Positions 1-6,077 of a stretch of 8,455 bases of DNA are shown in pieces; positions within the stretch are counted from its first letter, which is position 1, and every line of letters starts with the position of its first letter. The position numbers and the translations under genes are program-made. Source of the stretch: Merdivivens faecigallinarum (lineage in GTDB: Bacteria > Bacteroidota > Bacteroidia > Bacteroidales > UBA932); contig JADILY010000078.1 in NCBI GenBank assembly GCA_017695055.1, forward strand, positions 1 to 8,455. Direction: 5' to 3'. Under the pieces are notes generated by a model, which was given only the letters and a program-made list of their open reading frames with translations, was not told the DNA's origin and did not search any database.

Positions 1-349
1 ACCTTATTAACTGAGTCAACCTTTTTCAGGGAACTACAAACGGATTGGAACCTGTTTTACATGGAAAACCGGATTTAAGAGAGTATATTAAGAAGCTGTT
101 TAAAATTTTTTCAAAAGTTCTTTGTGACATCATTCCGGCATGTTTCCGCCGTTTTAATCGTAAAATAGCGCTGCTATTCTCCTCAAAAAACGACGAAAAC
201 CTGCACAAAAGCCCGTCTCAAATTTTCTGAGAAAAAATTTTAAACAGCTTCTAAACGTTGGTTTTTTCTTGAACGTTTTCCGGCCCCTCCGTCCATGCGG
301 GAGAAAATTTTAATTCTTTTATAATCAATTTTTATCGGATTCGGGCGGA
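1..349. other. Noncoding left flank with MITE-like element
   Basis: No convincing gene is seen here. Short open frames exist on both strands, but they lie mostly inside the inverted-repeat element at 92-251 and resemble no family I recognise. The stretch holds an anonymous left flank (1-88), the MITE-like element, and an AT-rich leader (255-349) with a TATAAT-like hexamer at 320-325. I could not pair that hexamer with a good upstream box, so no promoter is called. Confidence 0.6.
92..251. mobile_element. MITE-like element with long perfect terminal inverted repeats
   Basis: Positions 91-112 and 231-252 are a 22-bp perfect inverted repeat; the left arm begins AGAAGCTGTTTAAAA and the right arm ends TTTTAAACAGCTTCT. 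If the element proper starts at G92 and ends at C251, it is flanked on both sides by TAA (89-91 and 252-254), which would be a 3-bp target duplication. The interior (113-230) has no transposase and includes a small perfect hairpin, AATAGC/GCTATT (164-178). Size, termini and lack of coding fit a nonautonomous derivative of an insertion sequence. A TNA-type duplication is known for some IS5-family groups, but assignment to that family is inference. A long-range RNA hairpin is the alternative. Confidence 0.55.
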
Positions 350-393
350 ATGATAAAATTATTGTTTATATTTGCCGCTGAAAACCAACGTTT
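253..393. repeat. 13-bp inverted repeat spanning the ligase leader
   Basis: AAACGTTGGTTTT (253-265) and AAAACCAACGTTT (381-393) are perfect reverse complements separated by 115 bp. The left arm abuts the MITE-like element and overlaps its putative target duplication. The right arm lies between the two possible start codons (350 and 404) of the ligase gene. It could be a fold in the leader, a binding-site pair or the remains of an older insertion. A chance match is possible. Confidence 0.35.
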
Positions 394-403
394 TAAACGG
401 AAT

Positions 404-1735
404 ATGTCGTTGAATGTCGAGTGGGAATCCCCAGAATATATCAAGGCGTTCCAAGAGGAGAAACTGCGCAGCCTTATAAAATATTTAATGGAAAAATCCG
501 CGTATTACAGGCGGGTTTTCGCAGAAAACGGAATCGACCCGTCAACAATCAATACTTTGGAAGACCTGAGGCGAGTGCCGCTTACCGACAAGGGGGACCT
601 CCAGCGTTACAACGCGGATTTTCTTTGCGTTCCCAGGGAAATGATAGCCGATTATATGACTACCAGCGGTACCCTCGGAGATCCCGTGGTTTTTGCCGCC
701 ACTTCCAGGGACCTCGACAGGCTTGCCTACAATGAAAAGATTTCATTCGAATGCGCCGACGGGCATCCCGGGGAGATATACCAGCTCATGACCACTCTGG
801 ACAAGCGTTTCATGGCCGGATACGCATACGTGCTCGGAATCAGGTCCATGGGGGCTTCCATCGTAAGGGTTGGTAACGGCATTCCGGAGCTCCAGTGGGA
901 TACGATAATGCGGATACGCCCGGATGCTATCATCTGTGTGCCGTCGTTCATACTGAAAATCATAAAGTACGCCGAGGAGCACGGAATCGATTACCGGGGC
1001 TGTTCGGTCAGGAAGGCCGTCTGCATAGGCGAGAACCTGCGGGAACAGGATTTTTCGCTCAATCTCCTCGGAAAACGCATCAACGACAAATGGCCGGAAC
1101 TGAAACTCTATTCCACATACGCTTCCACCGAGATGGGCACGAGTTTCTGCGAATGCGGCTGCGGTTGCGGCGGACACCACCATCCCGAGCTGATAATATG
1201 CGAATTGATTGACGATGAGGGCAATCCTGTGCCTCAGGGCGAGGTGGGGGAACTCGTGGTGACTACCCTCGGCGTGGAAGGGATGCCTTTGCTGAGGTTC
1301 CGTACCGGGGACATGGCGCGGTTCCATTACGGACATTGCGACTGCGGCAGGAACACCATGAGGATATCCCCGATAATCGGCCGCAAGAACCACATGATAA
1401 AGTTCAAGGGAACGACGATTTATCCTCCGGCAATCAATGACGTATGCGACAATACGCCTTATCTTGAAAACTATGTGGTAGTGCTTTCGGACAATGAAAT
1501 CGGTGCGGACGACGTGACCGTGCGCGTAGGGTTGAAATATGTTCCGCAAGGTCCTGACGGCCTGCCGCTCGATGTCGTAAAAGACATGAAAGACCGTTTC
1601 AGGGCGCGTATCAGGGTGGCCCCGGATATAAAAATAGTGTCTGTCAATGAAAACAATGCCCTGCTGTTTCCGGACAAGAGCCGCAAGGCCGTGAAGCTGA
1701 TAGACAAAAGGAAGAGGGGTTCAGGCGGTTTCTGA
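404..1735 (+). CDS. PaaK-family (phenylacetate-CoA ligase-like) adenylate-forming enzyme
   Basis: This is a probable cytoplasmic acyl/aryl-CoA ligase that activates a carboxylate with ATP to an acyl-adenylate and then to a CoA thioester; the substrate is unknown. Counting from the ATG at 404 (443 aa), a phosphate-binding loop TTSGTLGDP lies at 86-94, the STYASTE motif around 237-243, FRTGD at 299-303 and KGTTIYPP at 335-342. The lysine-rich C-terminus (K428/K431 region) fits the mobile lid domain. A Cys/His cluster (C249, C251, C253, C255, H258-H260) with CDC at 312-314 suggests a structural metal site. The frame also opens at ATG 350, but those 18 extra codons are only about 28% GC and encode a hydrophobic stretch unlike the family, so I prefer 404. 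Neither start has a clear ribosome binding site. The 3' end overlaps tdk on the opposite strand by 15 bp. Confidence 0.85.
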   Translation: MSLNVEWESPEYIKAFQEEKLRSLIKYLMEKSAYYRRVFAENGIDPSTINTLEDLRRVPLTDKGDLQRYNADFLCVPREMIADYMTTSGTLGDPVVFAATSRDLDRLAYNEKISFECADGHPGEIYQLMTTLDKRFMAGYAYVLGIRSMGASIVRVGNGIPELQWDTIMRIRPDAIICVPSFILKIIKYAEEHGIDYRGCSVRKAVCIGENLREQDFSLNLLGKRINDKWPELKLYSTYASTEMGTSFCECGCGCGGHHHPELIICELIDDEGNPVPQGEVGELVVTTLGVEGMPLLRFRTGDMARFHYGHCDCGRNTMRISPIIGRKNHMIKFKGTTIYPPAINDVCDNTPYLENYVVVLSDNEIGADDVTVRVGLKYVPQGPDGLPLDVVKDMKDRFRARIRVAPDIKIVSVNENNALLFPDKSRKAVKLIDKRKRGSGGF

Positions 1736-2323
1736 CCTGAAAATGTCCGCTCCAGAGCGTTTCTTCATCAATTCGTTGAAGCAGTGGCGGCAAAGCGGGA
1801 TGTAGGCATCCTTTTCGCCGAGCATCACGAGTTCGTCCGAGTCTGCCGTGCGGAAACTGTTGTTGGCCGGGTCGCCGCACCTTACGCAGATGGCATGGAG
1901 TTTCGTTATATGTTCGGCTATGGCCATCAGGCGCGGCATCGGGCCGAAAGGTTTCCCGGTATAATCCATGTCCAGCCCGGCGCAGATGACCCTTATGCCG
2001 CTGTTCGCCAGTTGCGAAGCCACGTCCACGATGCTTTCGTCCATGAACTGTACCTCGTCTATGCCGACGACATCCACATTCTGTGCATACCTGAGTATTT
2101 CCGTCGGGTCGTTTACGGCAATCGATTCTATGTGCATCCCGTCGTGGCTTACGACTTCGAAGGTGCTGTACCTCGTATCCATGGCCGGCGTGAATGACAT
2201 GACCCGCAGTTTTGCGATTTTCGCGCGCGAGAGCCTTCTGATGAGTTCCGACGATTTTCCGCTGAACATCGAGCCGCAGCAGACCTCGATCGCTCCGCTT
2301 TTTTTAGGTGTTTCCGTAAACAT
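1721..2323 (-). CDS. tdk: Thymidine kinase (type II, zinc-containing)
   Basis: Tdk phosphorylates thymidine to dTMP with ATP in cytoplasmic pyrimidine salvage. The 200-aa product is of normal family length (about 190-205). It carries the P-loop GSMFSGKS at 17-24 and the IDEVQF motif at 88-93, with the acidic pair D89/E90 expected to act in catalysis. Two cysteine pairs, C146/C149 and C178/C181, match the zinc site of the lasso domain. The segment leading to YIPLCRHC fits the thymidine-binding loop. The start at 2323 places the P-loop near the N-terminus as in relatives; there is no Shine-Dalgarno sequence, as is common in Bacteroidetes. A TAATTTTG element lies 35 bp upstream. The gene is convergent with the ligase gene, with overlapping coding ends, and divergent from the next gene pair. 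Confidence 0.97.
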   Translation of the reverse strand: MFTETPKKSGAIEVCCGSMFSGKSSELIRRLSRAKIAKLRVMSFTPAMDTRYSTFEVVSHDGMHIESIAVNDPTEILRYAQNVDVVGIDEVQFMDESIVDVASQLANSGIRVICAGLDMDYTGKPFGPMPRLMAIAEHITKLHAICVRCGDPANNSFRTADSDELVMLGEKDAYIPLCRHCFNELMKKRSGADIFRSETA

Positions 2324-2337
2324 TTTCTTAAATTTTC

Positions 2338-2345
2338 TAACTTTG
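2338..2345 (+). promoter_or_regulatory. Candidate Bacteroidetes -7 element (TAACTTTG)
   Basis: TAACTTTG matches the TAnnTTTG consensus of the Bacteroidetes primary sigma factor, 37 bp before the ATG at 2383. No strong -33 TTTG is seen at the usual distance; the nearest is a weak TTTC at 2311-2314. It would drive the hypothetical gene and rsmI. Confidence 0.5.
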
Positions 2346-2357
2346 CTTTTCGGGAAA

Positions 2358-2365
2358 CAAAATTA
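2358..2365 (-). promoter_or_regulatory. Candidate Bacteroidetes -7 element for tdk (TAATTTTG)
   Basis: Read on the minus strand, TAATTTTG fits TAnnTTTG and lies 35 bp before the tdk start. A weak TTTC sits about 19 bp upstream in place of the -33 box. Together with the opposed element at 2338-2345, it makes a compact divergent promoter in a 59-bp gap. Confidence 0.5.
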
Positions 2366-2382
2366 GAGAATGTTTTAAAATT

Positions 2383-3033
2383 ATGAAAGAAAATCTGTCT
2401 CTGCTGCGGAACGAAATAGATTCCCTGAAACGCTTGCTTGAAAACATGTCGGAGCGCCTGTCGGCCGCCGATGCGCTAATTTCCGCTATTGAGGAGGCGG
2501 AAGAGGCAGACGACCTGCCTGCCGATGATTTGCAGTCCATCGGCCAGCCCGCCAATGACCATCTCGTCGATGACCAGCCTGCCATTGCCCAGCCCGCCGA
2601 CGACTTGCCGCCGCTCGAATTACAGGAGCTCGAACCGCCAGTGCAGGAACTTCCCGAGCCGGCTGTCCCGGTGCAGTGGGTATCCGCCCGGGAAGAAAGT
2701 GCCGGTGCCCGGACCGAGACTCCGGAGCCGGAAGCCAGGCAGGGCAAAAGCCTTTTTGAGGATTTTACCATCTCGCAGGCATGGAGGACGGACCGTCCGG
2801 GTGCCCATGTGTCCGACATAAGAAGTGCGGTAACGCTCAACGACAGGGTGCTTTTCATAAACACCCTTTTCAACGGGGATCCGGTCGCTTTCCAGGATAC
2901 CATGCTGGCGATAAACGCCATGCACGGCATGGACGAACTTCTGGATTATCTTAAAGACAAAGATGCCGGCTGGGACATGGATTCGGACATCGTATACCGT
3001 TTCATGATGGCGGCAAGGCGCAAACTGGATTAA
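2383..3033 (+). CDS. Uncharacterised Bacteroidetes protein: coiled coil, acidic/proline linker, conserved C-terminal domain
   Basis: I do not recognise a function for this 216-aa protein. Residues 1-45 form a leucine/glutamate-rich helix with heptad-like spacing, probably a coiled coil. Residues 43-98 are a disordered-looking linker rich in Pro, Asp, Gln and Ala with imperfect repeats (PADDLQ, QPAND, DDQPA, QPADDLP). Residues 123-216 look folded: FEDFTISQAW, then VSDIRSAVTLNDRVLFINTL, a helical stretch, and a terminal helix rich in Arg and Lys. A C-terminal block with the pattern 'DLR.AI.LNDR..F...LF.GD' recurs in Bacteroidetes hypothetical proteins as I remember them; this was not searched. 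No signal peptide or membrane segment is visible, so it is probably cytoplasmic. The stop is 9 bp before rsmI, whose ribosome binding site overlaps it, so the two are likely cotranscribed. Confidence 0.85.
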   Translation: MKENLSLLRNEIDSLKRLLENMSERLSAADALISAIEEAEEADDLPADDLQSIGQPANDHLVDDQPAIAQPADDLPPLELQELEPPVQELPEPAVPVQWVSAREESAGARTETPEPEARQGKSLFEDFTISQAWRTDRPGAHVSDIRSAVTLNDRVLFINTLFNGDPVAFQDTMLAINAMHGMDELLDYLKDKDAGWDMDSDIVYRFMMAARRKLD

Positions 3034-3038
3034 GGAGG
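3032..3038 (+). promoter_or_regulatory. Strong Shine-Dalgarno for rsmI overlapping the upstream stop codon
   Basis: AAGGAGG shares its first two bases with the TAA stop (3031-3033) of the preceding gene and ends 4 nt before the rsmI ATG. Such a strong site is rare in this window and suggests coupled or locally re-initiated translation. It fixes the rsmI start at 3043. Confidence 0.75.
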
Positions 3039-3042
3039 GCTT

Positions 3043-3768
3043 ATGGCAAAACTTTATATAGTCCCTACTCCGATAGGCAATCTTTCGGACATGACTTACA
3101 GGGCGGTGGAGGTCTTGAAAAATGTCGGGCTGATACTTTGTGAGGACACCCGGACTTCCCAGGTCCTTTTCAGGCATTACGGCATTGTCGCACCGAAACT
3201 GGAATCCCATCATAAGTTTAACGAGCACAAGACGGCCGAGTACATAAGCGACCGCATAGCCTCCGGTCTCGACACTGCCCTTGTATCCGATGCGGGGATG
3301 CCGGGGGTGAGCGACCCGGGTTTTCTTCTTGTGAGGGCTTGCGTGGAAAAAGGCGTGGAAGTCGAGACCCTTCCCGGCCCGTGCGCCTTTCTTCCGGCTT
3401 TGGTAAACAGCGGTTTTCCTTTGGACCGCTTTGTATTCGAAGGTTTTCTTCCTCAGAAAAAAGGCAGGTCGAGCCGTCTCGCTGCCCTGAAGGACGAGCA
3501 GAGGACGATGATATTCTATGAATCCCCGTACCGCCTTGTAAAGGCCCTTTCGCAGATGAAGGAGGTTTTCGGGGAGGACCGTCCCGCTTCCGTGTCGCGC
3601 GAACTTACGAAAATACATGAGGAAACAGTCCGTGGCACCCTTGCCGGGCTGGAGGCGCATTTTCTTGAAAACGAGCCCAAAGGAGAGATAGTTATTGTGG
3701 TTTCAGGGGCCCCGGAACCCGTGAAGGAAACTGGCGTGTCGAAAAACAAATACAAGACCCGGGACTGA
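3043..3768 (+). CDS. rsmI: 16S rRNA (cytidine1402-2'-O)-methyltransferase RsmI
   Basis: RsmI transfers a methyl group from S-adenosylmethionine to the 2'-O of C1402 in the decoding centre of 16S rRNA. The 241-aa protein opens with LYIVPTPIGNL (4-14), the family N-terminus, followed by CEDTRTS (33-39), SDAGMPGVSDPG (82-93, SAM-binding region), LPGP (110-113) and FVFEGFLP (130-137), all typical of the tetrapyrrole-methylase fold. Residue 114 is Cys where many relatives have Ser (PGPSA). The protein is shorter than the roughly 286-aa E. coli enzyme because the extra C-terminal domain is absent; it ends in a basic tail (SKNKYKTRD). Short forms are, to my knowledge, common in Bacteroidetes. The start is fixed by the strong ribosome binding site. 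Confidence 0.96.
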   Translation: MAKLYIVPTPIGNLSDMTYRAVEVLKNVGLILCEDTRTSQVLFRHYGIVAPKLESHHKFNEHKTAEYISDRIASGLDTALVSDAGMPGVSDPGFLLVRACVEKGVEVETLPGPCAFLPALVNSGFPLDRFVFEGFLPQKKGRSSRLAALKDEQRTMIFYESPYRLVKALSQMKEVFGEDRPASVSRELTKIHEETVRGTLAGLEAHFLENEPKGEIVIVVSGAPEPVKETGVSKNKYKTRD

Positions 3769-3779
3769 AATTTCGTCAG

Positions 3780-3800
3780 AAAACCTCGGTTTTTTCCTGT
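3780..3800 (+). terminator. Weak candidate terminator after rsmI
   Basis: AAAAC/GTTTT, extendable to AAAACC/GGTTTT with a very tight loop, is followed by a T-rich run starting 11 bp after the rsmI stop. The stem is short and AT-rich, so this is a tentative call. Confidence 0.3.
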
Positions 3801-3842
3801 TTTTTCATGTCATTATGTCAATTTTTCTTTAAGGGAACATGT

Positions 3843-3882
3843 TTTGTTGAAAACTCGTCGTGTTTTTAAAAATTTTTATAAT
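3843..3882 (+). promoter_or_regulatory. AT-rich putative promoter region of clpB
   Basis: The 143-bp gap before clpB is very AT-rich. It holds TTTG at 3843-3846, the palindrome TAAAAATTTTTA at 3867-3878 and TATAAT at 3877-3882, but no clean TAnnTTTG element. A CIRCE/HrcA-type heat-shock operator was looked for and not seen. The call rests on position and composition only. Confidence 0.3.
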
Positions 3883-3894
3883 AATAAAAGAAAA

Positions 3895-3900
3895 AAGGAG
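3895..3900 (+). promoter_or_regulatory. Ribosome binding site of clpB
   Basis: AAGGAG lies 11 nt before the ATG at 3912, slightly far but plausible. It supports this start, as does the in-frame TGA at 3903-3905, which excludes any longer protein. Confidence 0.55.
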
Positions 3901-3911
3901 ATTGACGATAT

Positions 3912-6062
3912 ATGAGCATAACTAAAGAAAATATGGAAATTCTGAACAGGTTTGCGACGAATCTGAATGAAAGGGCAGCGCAGGGAAAGCTCGATCCCGT
4001 CATAGGACGTGACGAGGAAATAAGAAGGGTGCTCCAGATTCTGAGCAGGCGTACCAAGAACAACCCTATACTTGTCGGAGAGCCGGGTGTCGGCAAAACG
4101 GCCATTTCCGAAGGTATTGCCGAGAGGATAGTCAACGGCGACGTCCCGGAAAATCTGAAGACGAAGCGCATATATTCCCTCGATATGGGTGCGCTGATTG
4201 CAGGTGCGAAATATCAGGGAGAATTCGAGGAGCGTCTTAAAGGTGTTGTCAAGGCGGTGATAGACAGCGAAGGCGAAATCATCCTGTTCATAGACGAGAT
4301 TCATACCCTTGTGGGGGCCGGGCGTTCTTCCGGAGCGATGGATGCCGCAAATATACTGAAGCCGGCATTGGCAAGGGGAGAACTGAGGGCGATAGGTTCT
4401 ACGACCCTCGACGAGTACCAGAAGTATTTCGAATCGGACAAGGCCCTCGAAAGGCGTTTCCAGATGGTAATGGTGGACGAGCCTACTCCGGCCGAATCCA
4501 TATCCATCCTTCGTGGACTTAAGGAGAGGTATGAAAACCATCACAAGGTGCATATCGAAGACGATGCCATCATCGCGGCCGTCGAGCTTTCGCACAGGTA
4601 CATTACCAACCGTTTCCTGCCGGACAAGGCCATAGACCTTGTGGACGAGGCGGCGGCAAGGCTGAGGCTCGAAATGAACTCGGTGCCGGAATCAATAGAT
4701 GAACTCAACAGGAAAATCCGTCAGCTCGAAATCGAGCGCGAGGCTGTGAAAAGGGACGGTTCTTCGCTGAAGACGGAGCAGATAAAGGATTCTGTCAAGG
4801 CGGCTACAGAGGAGCGTGATGCGTTGATGAAGCAGTGGGAAAAGGAGAAAAAACGGCTCTCCGAACTCCAGCAGAAACGTCAGGACATGGAGGACCTGAA
4901 GGTTTCCGCCGCGGCTGCCGAAAGGAGCGGGGACTACGGCAAGGTGGCCGAAATACGTTACGGAAAGATGGCGGACACGCAGAAACGCATAGACGAACTG
5001 AATGCCGAAATCGCCGCCGACGAGCATCCGCTCATCAATGAGTCGGTAACTCCGGAGGACATCGCGGAAGTCGTCGCCAAGTGGACGGGCATACCTGTAA
5101 AGAGGATGCTCGAAAGCGAGAAGGAAAAACTGCTGAGGATGGAAGACGAGCTCCACAAACGTGTCGTAGGGCAGGATGAAGCCATCAGGGCCGTTTCCGA
5201 TGCCGTGCGTAGGAGCCGTGCGGGATTGCAGAATGAAAAACGTCCTATCGGGTCGTTCCTGTTCATGGGTACTACCGGCGTGGGCAAGACCGAGCTGGCA
5301 AAGGCGCTTGCGGAGTTCCTGTTCAACGATGAAAACCTCATTACCCGAATCGATATGTCGGAGTATCAGGAGCGCCACTCGGTGAGCCGTCTTGTCGGTG
5401 CGCCTCCGGGATATGTTGGTTACGATGAAGGTGGCCAGCTTACCGAAGCCGTAAGGCGCAAGCCTTATTCGGTAGTCCTTCTCGATGAGATAGAGAAGGC
5501 CCATCCGGATGTGTTCAACATCCTGCTCCAGGTGCTTGACGACGGGCGTCTGACTGACAACAAGGGCCGTACGGTGGACTTCAAGAATACGATTCTGATT
5601 ATGACATCGAATGTCGGTGCGGAAATCATCCAGGACTACATACACCGTCTGCCTTTGGACGGCTCCGGAAGGGAGGCCCTGCTGGCGGAATGCAAATCCA
5701 AGGTTCTTGAGGTTCTGAAACAGACCGTAAGGCCGGAGTTCCTTAACCGTATCGATGAGATAATCATGTTCCAGCCGCTTTCGGGCAAGGATATCAGGGA
5801 CATCCTCCACATACAGATGAAGGAACTCGCTTCCCGCCTCGAAAACAGCGGTGTAAACATAGATTTTACCGAAAAATTCGTGGATTACATGAGTGTCAAG
5901 GGCTATGACCCGGCTTACGGGGCACGTCCGATAAAGAGGCTTTTCCAGAGGGAACTTGTGAACCTGCTTGCCAAAGGCATACTGGAGGGCAGGATAACCA
6001 AGGATTCGACCGTGGTAGTCGATGTCAAAGATGGGCAGATAGTCCTTTCTAACAGGAAATGA
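3912..6062 (+). CDS. clpB: ClpB-type AAA+ disaggregase lacking the N-terminal domain
   Basis: ClpB is a cytoplasmic hexameric ATPase that threads aggregated proteins through its pore, normally with DnaK. This copy is 716 aa, against about 860 for usual ClpB, and begins directly at the linker to the first ATPase domain. D1 has Walker A GEPGVGKT (56-63), pore loop KYQGEFE with Y101, Walker B LFIDE (125-129) and arginine fingers R181/R182. A full-length coiled-coil M-domain spans about 260-380, which separates it from ClpA and ClpC. D2 has Walker A GTTGVGKT (453-460), pore loop GYVG (500-503), Walker B (VLLDE, 522-526), sensor TSN (565-567), R613 and sensor-2 GAR (670-672). No ClpP-binding loop is seen. 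A TGA three codons before the start and only 143 bp of upstream gap leave no room for the N-domain. The helicase gene follows after 15 bp. Confidence 0.93.
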   Translation: MSITKENMEILNRFATNLNERAAQGKLDPVIGRDEEIRRVLQILSRRTKNNPILVGEPGVGKTAISEGIAERIVNGDVPENLKTKRIYSLDMGALIAGAKYQGEFEERLKGVVKAVIDSEGEIILFIDEIHTLVGAGRSSGAMDAANILKPALARGELRAIGSTTLDEYQKYFESDKALERRFQMVMVDEPTPAESISILRGLKERYENHHKVHIEDDAIIAAVELSHRYITNRFLPDKAIDLVDEAAARLRLEMNSVPESIDELNRKIRQLEIEREAVKRDGSSLKTEQIKDSVKAATEERDALMKQWEKEKKRLSELQQKRQDMEDLKVSAAAAERSGDYGKVAEIRYGKMADTQKRIDELNAEIAADEHPLINESVTPEDIAEVVAKWTGIPVKRMLESEKEKLLRMEDELHKRVVGQDEAIRAVSDAVRRSRAGLQNEKRPIGSFLFMGTTGVGKTELAKALAEFLFNDENLITRIDMSEYQERHSVSRLVGAPPGYVGYDEGGQLTEAVRRKPYSVVLLDEIEKAHPDVFNILLQVLDDGRLTDNKGRTVDFKNTILIMTSNVGAEIIQDYIHRLPLDGSGREALLAECKSKVLEVLKQTVRPEFLNRIDEIIMFQPLSGKDIRDILHIQMKELASRLENSGVNIDFTEKFVDYMSVKGYDPAYGARPIKRLFQRELVNLLAKGILEGRITKDSTVVVDVKDGQIVLSNRK

Positions 6063-6077
6063 TTTTCCTAAGAGAAG

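Noticed and set aside
58..69. TACATGGAAAAC occurs at 58-69 and again at 8330-8341
   Set aside because: A shared 12-mer is expected about by chance in a window of this size, and no similarity extends on either side.
26..230. Short open frames of about 60 codons on both strands near the left end
   Set aside because: They mostly follow the MITE-like element, overlap each other on opposite strands and show no family features.
3843..3911. A heat-shock operator (CIRCE-like) before clpB
   Set aside because: No TTAGCACTC/GAGTGCTAA-type repeat is present; only AT-rich palindromes are seen.
3912..6062. Identity as ClpC or ClpA instead of ClpB
   Set aside because: The long M-domain of about 120 residues and the absence of a visible ClpP-binding loop favour ClpB.
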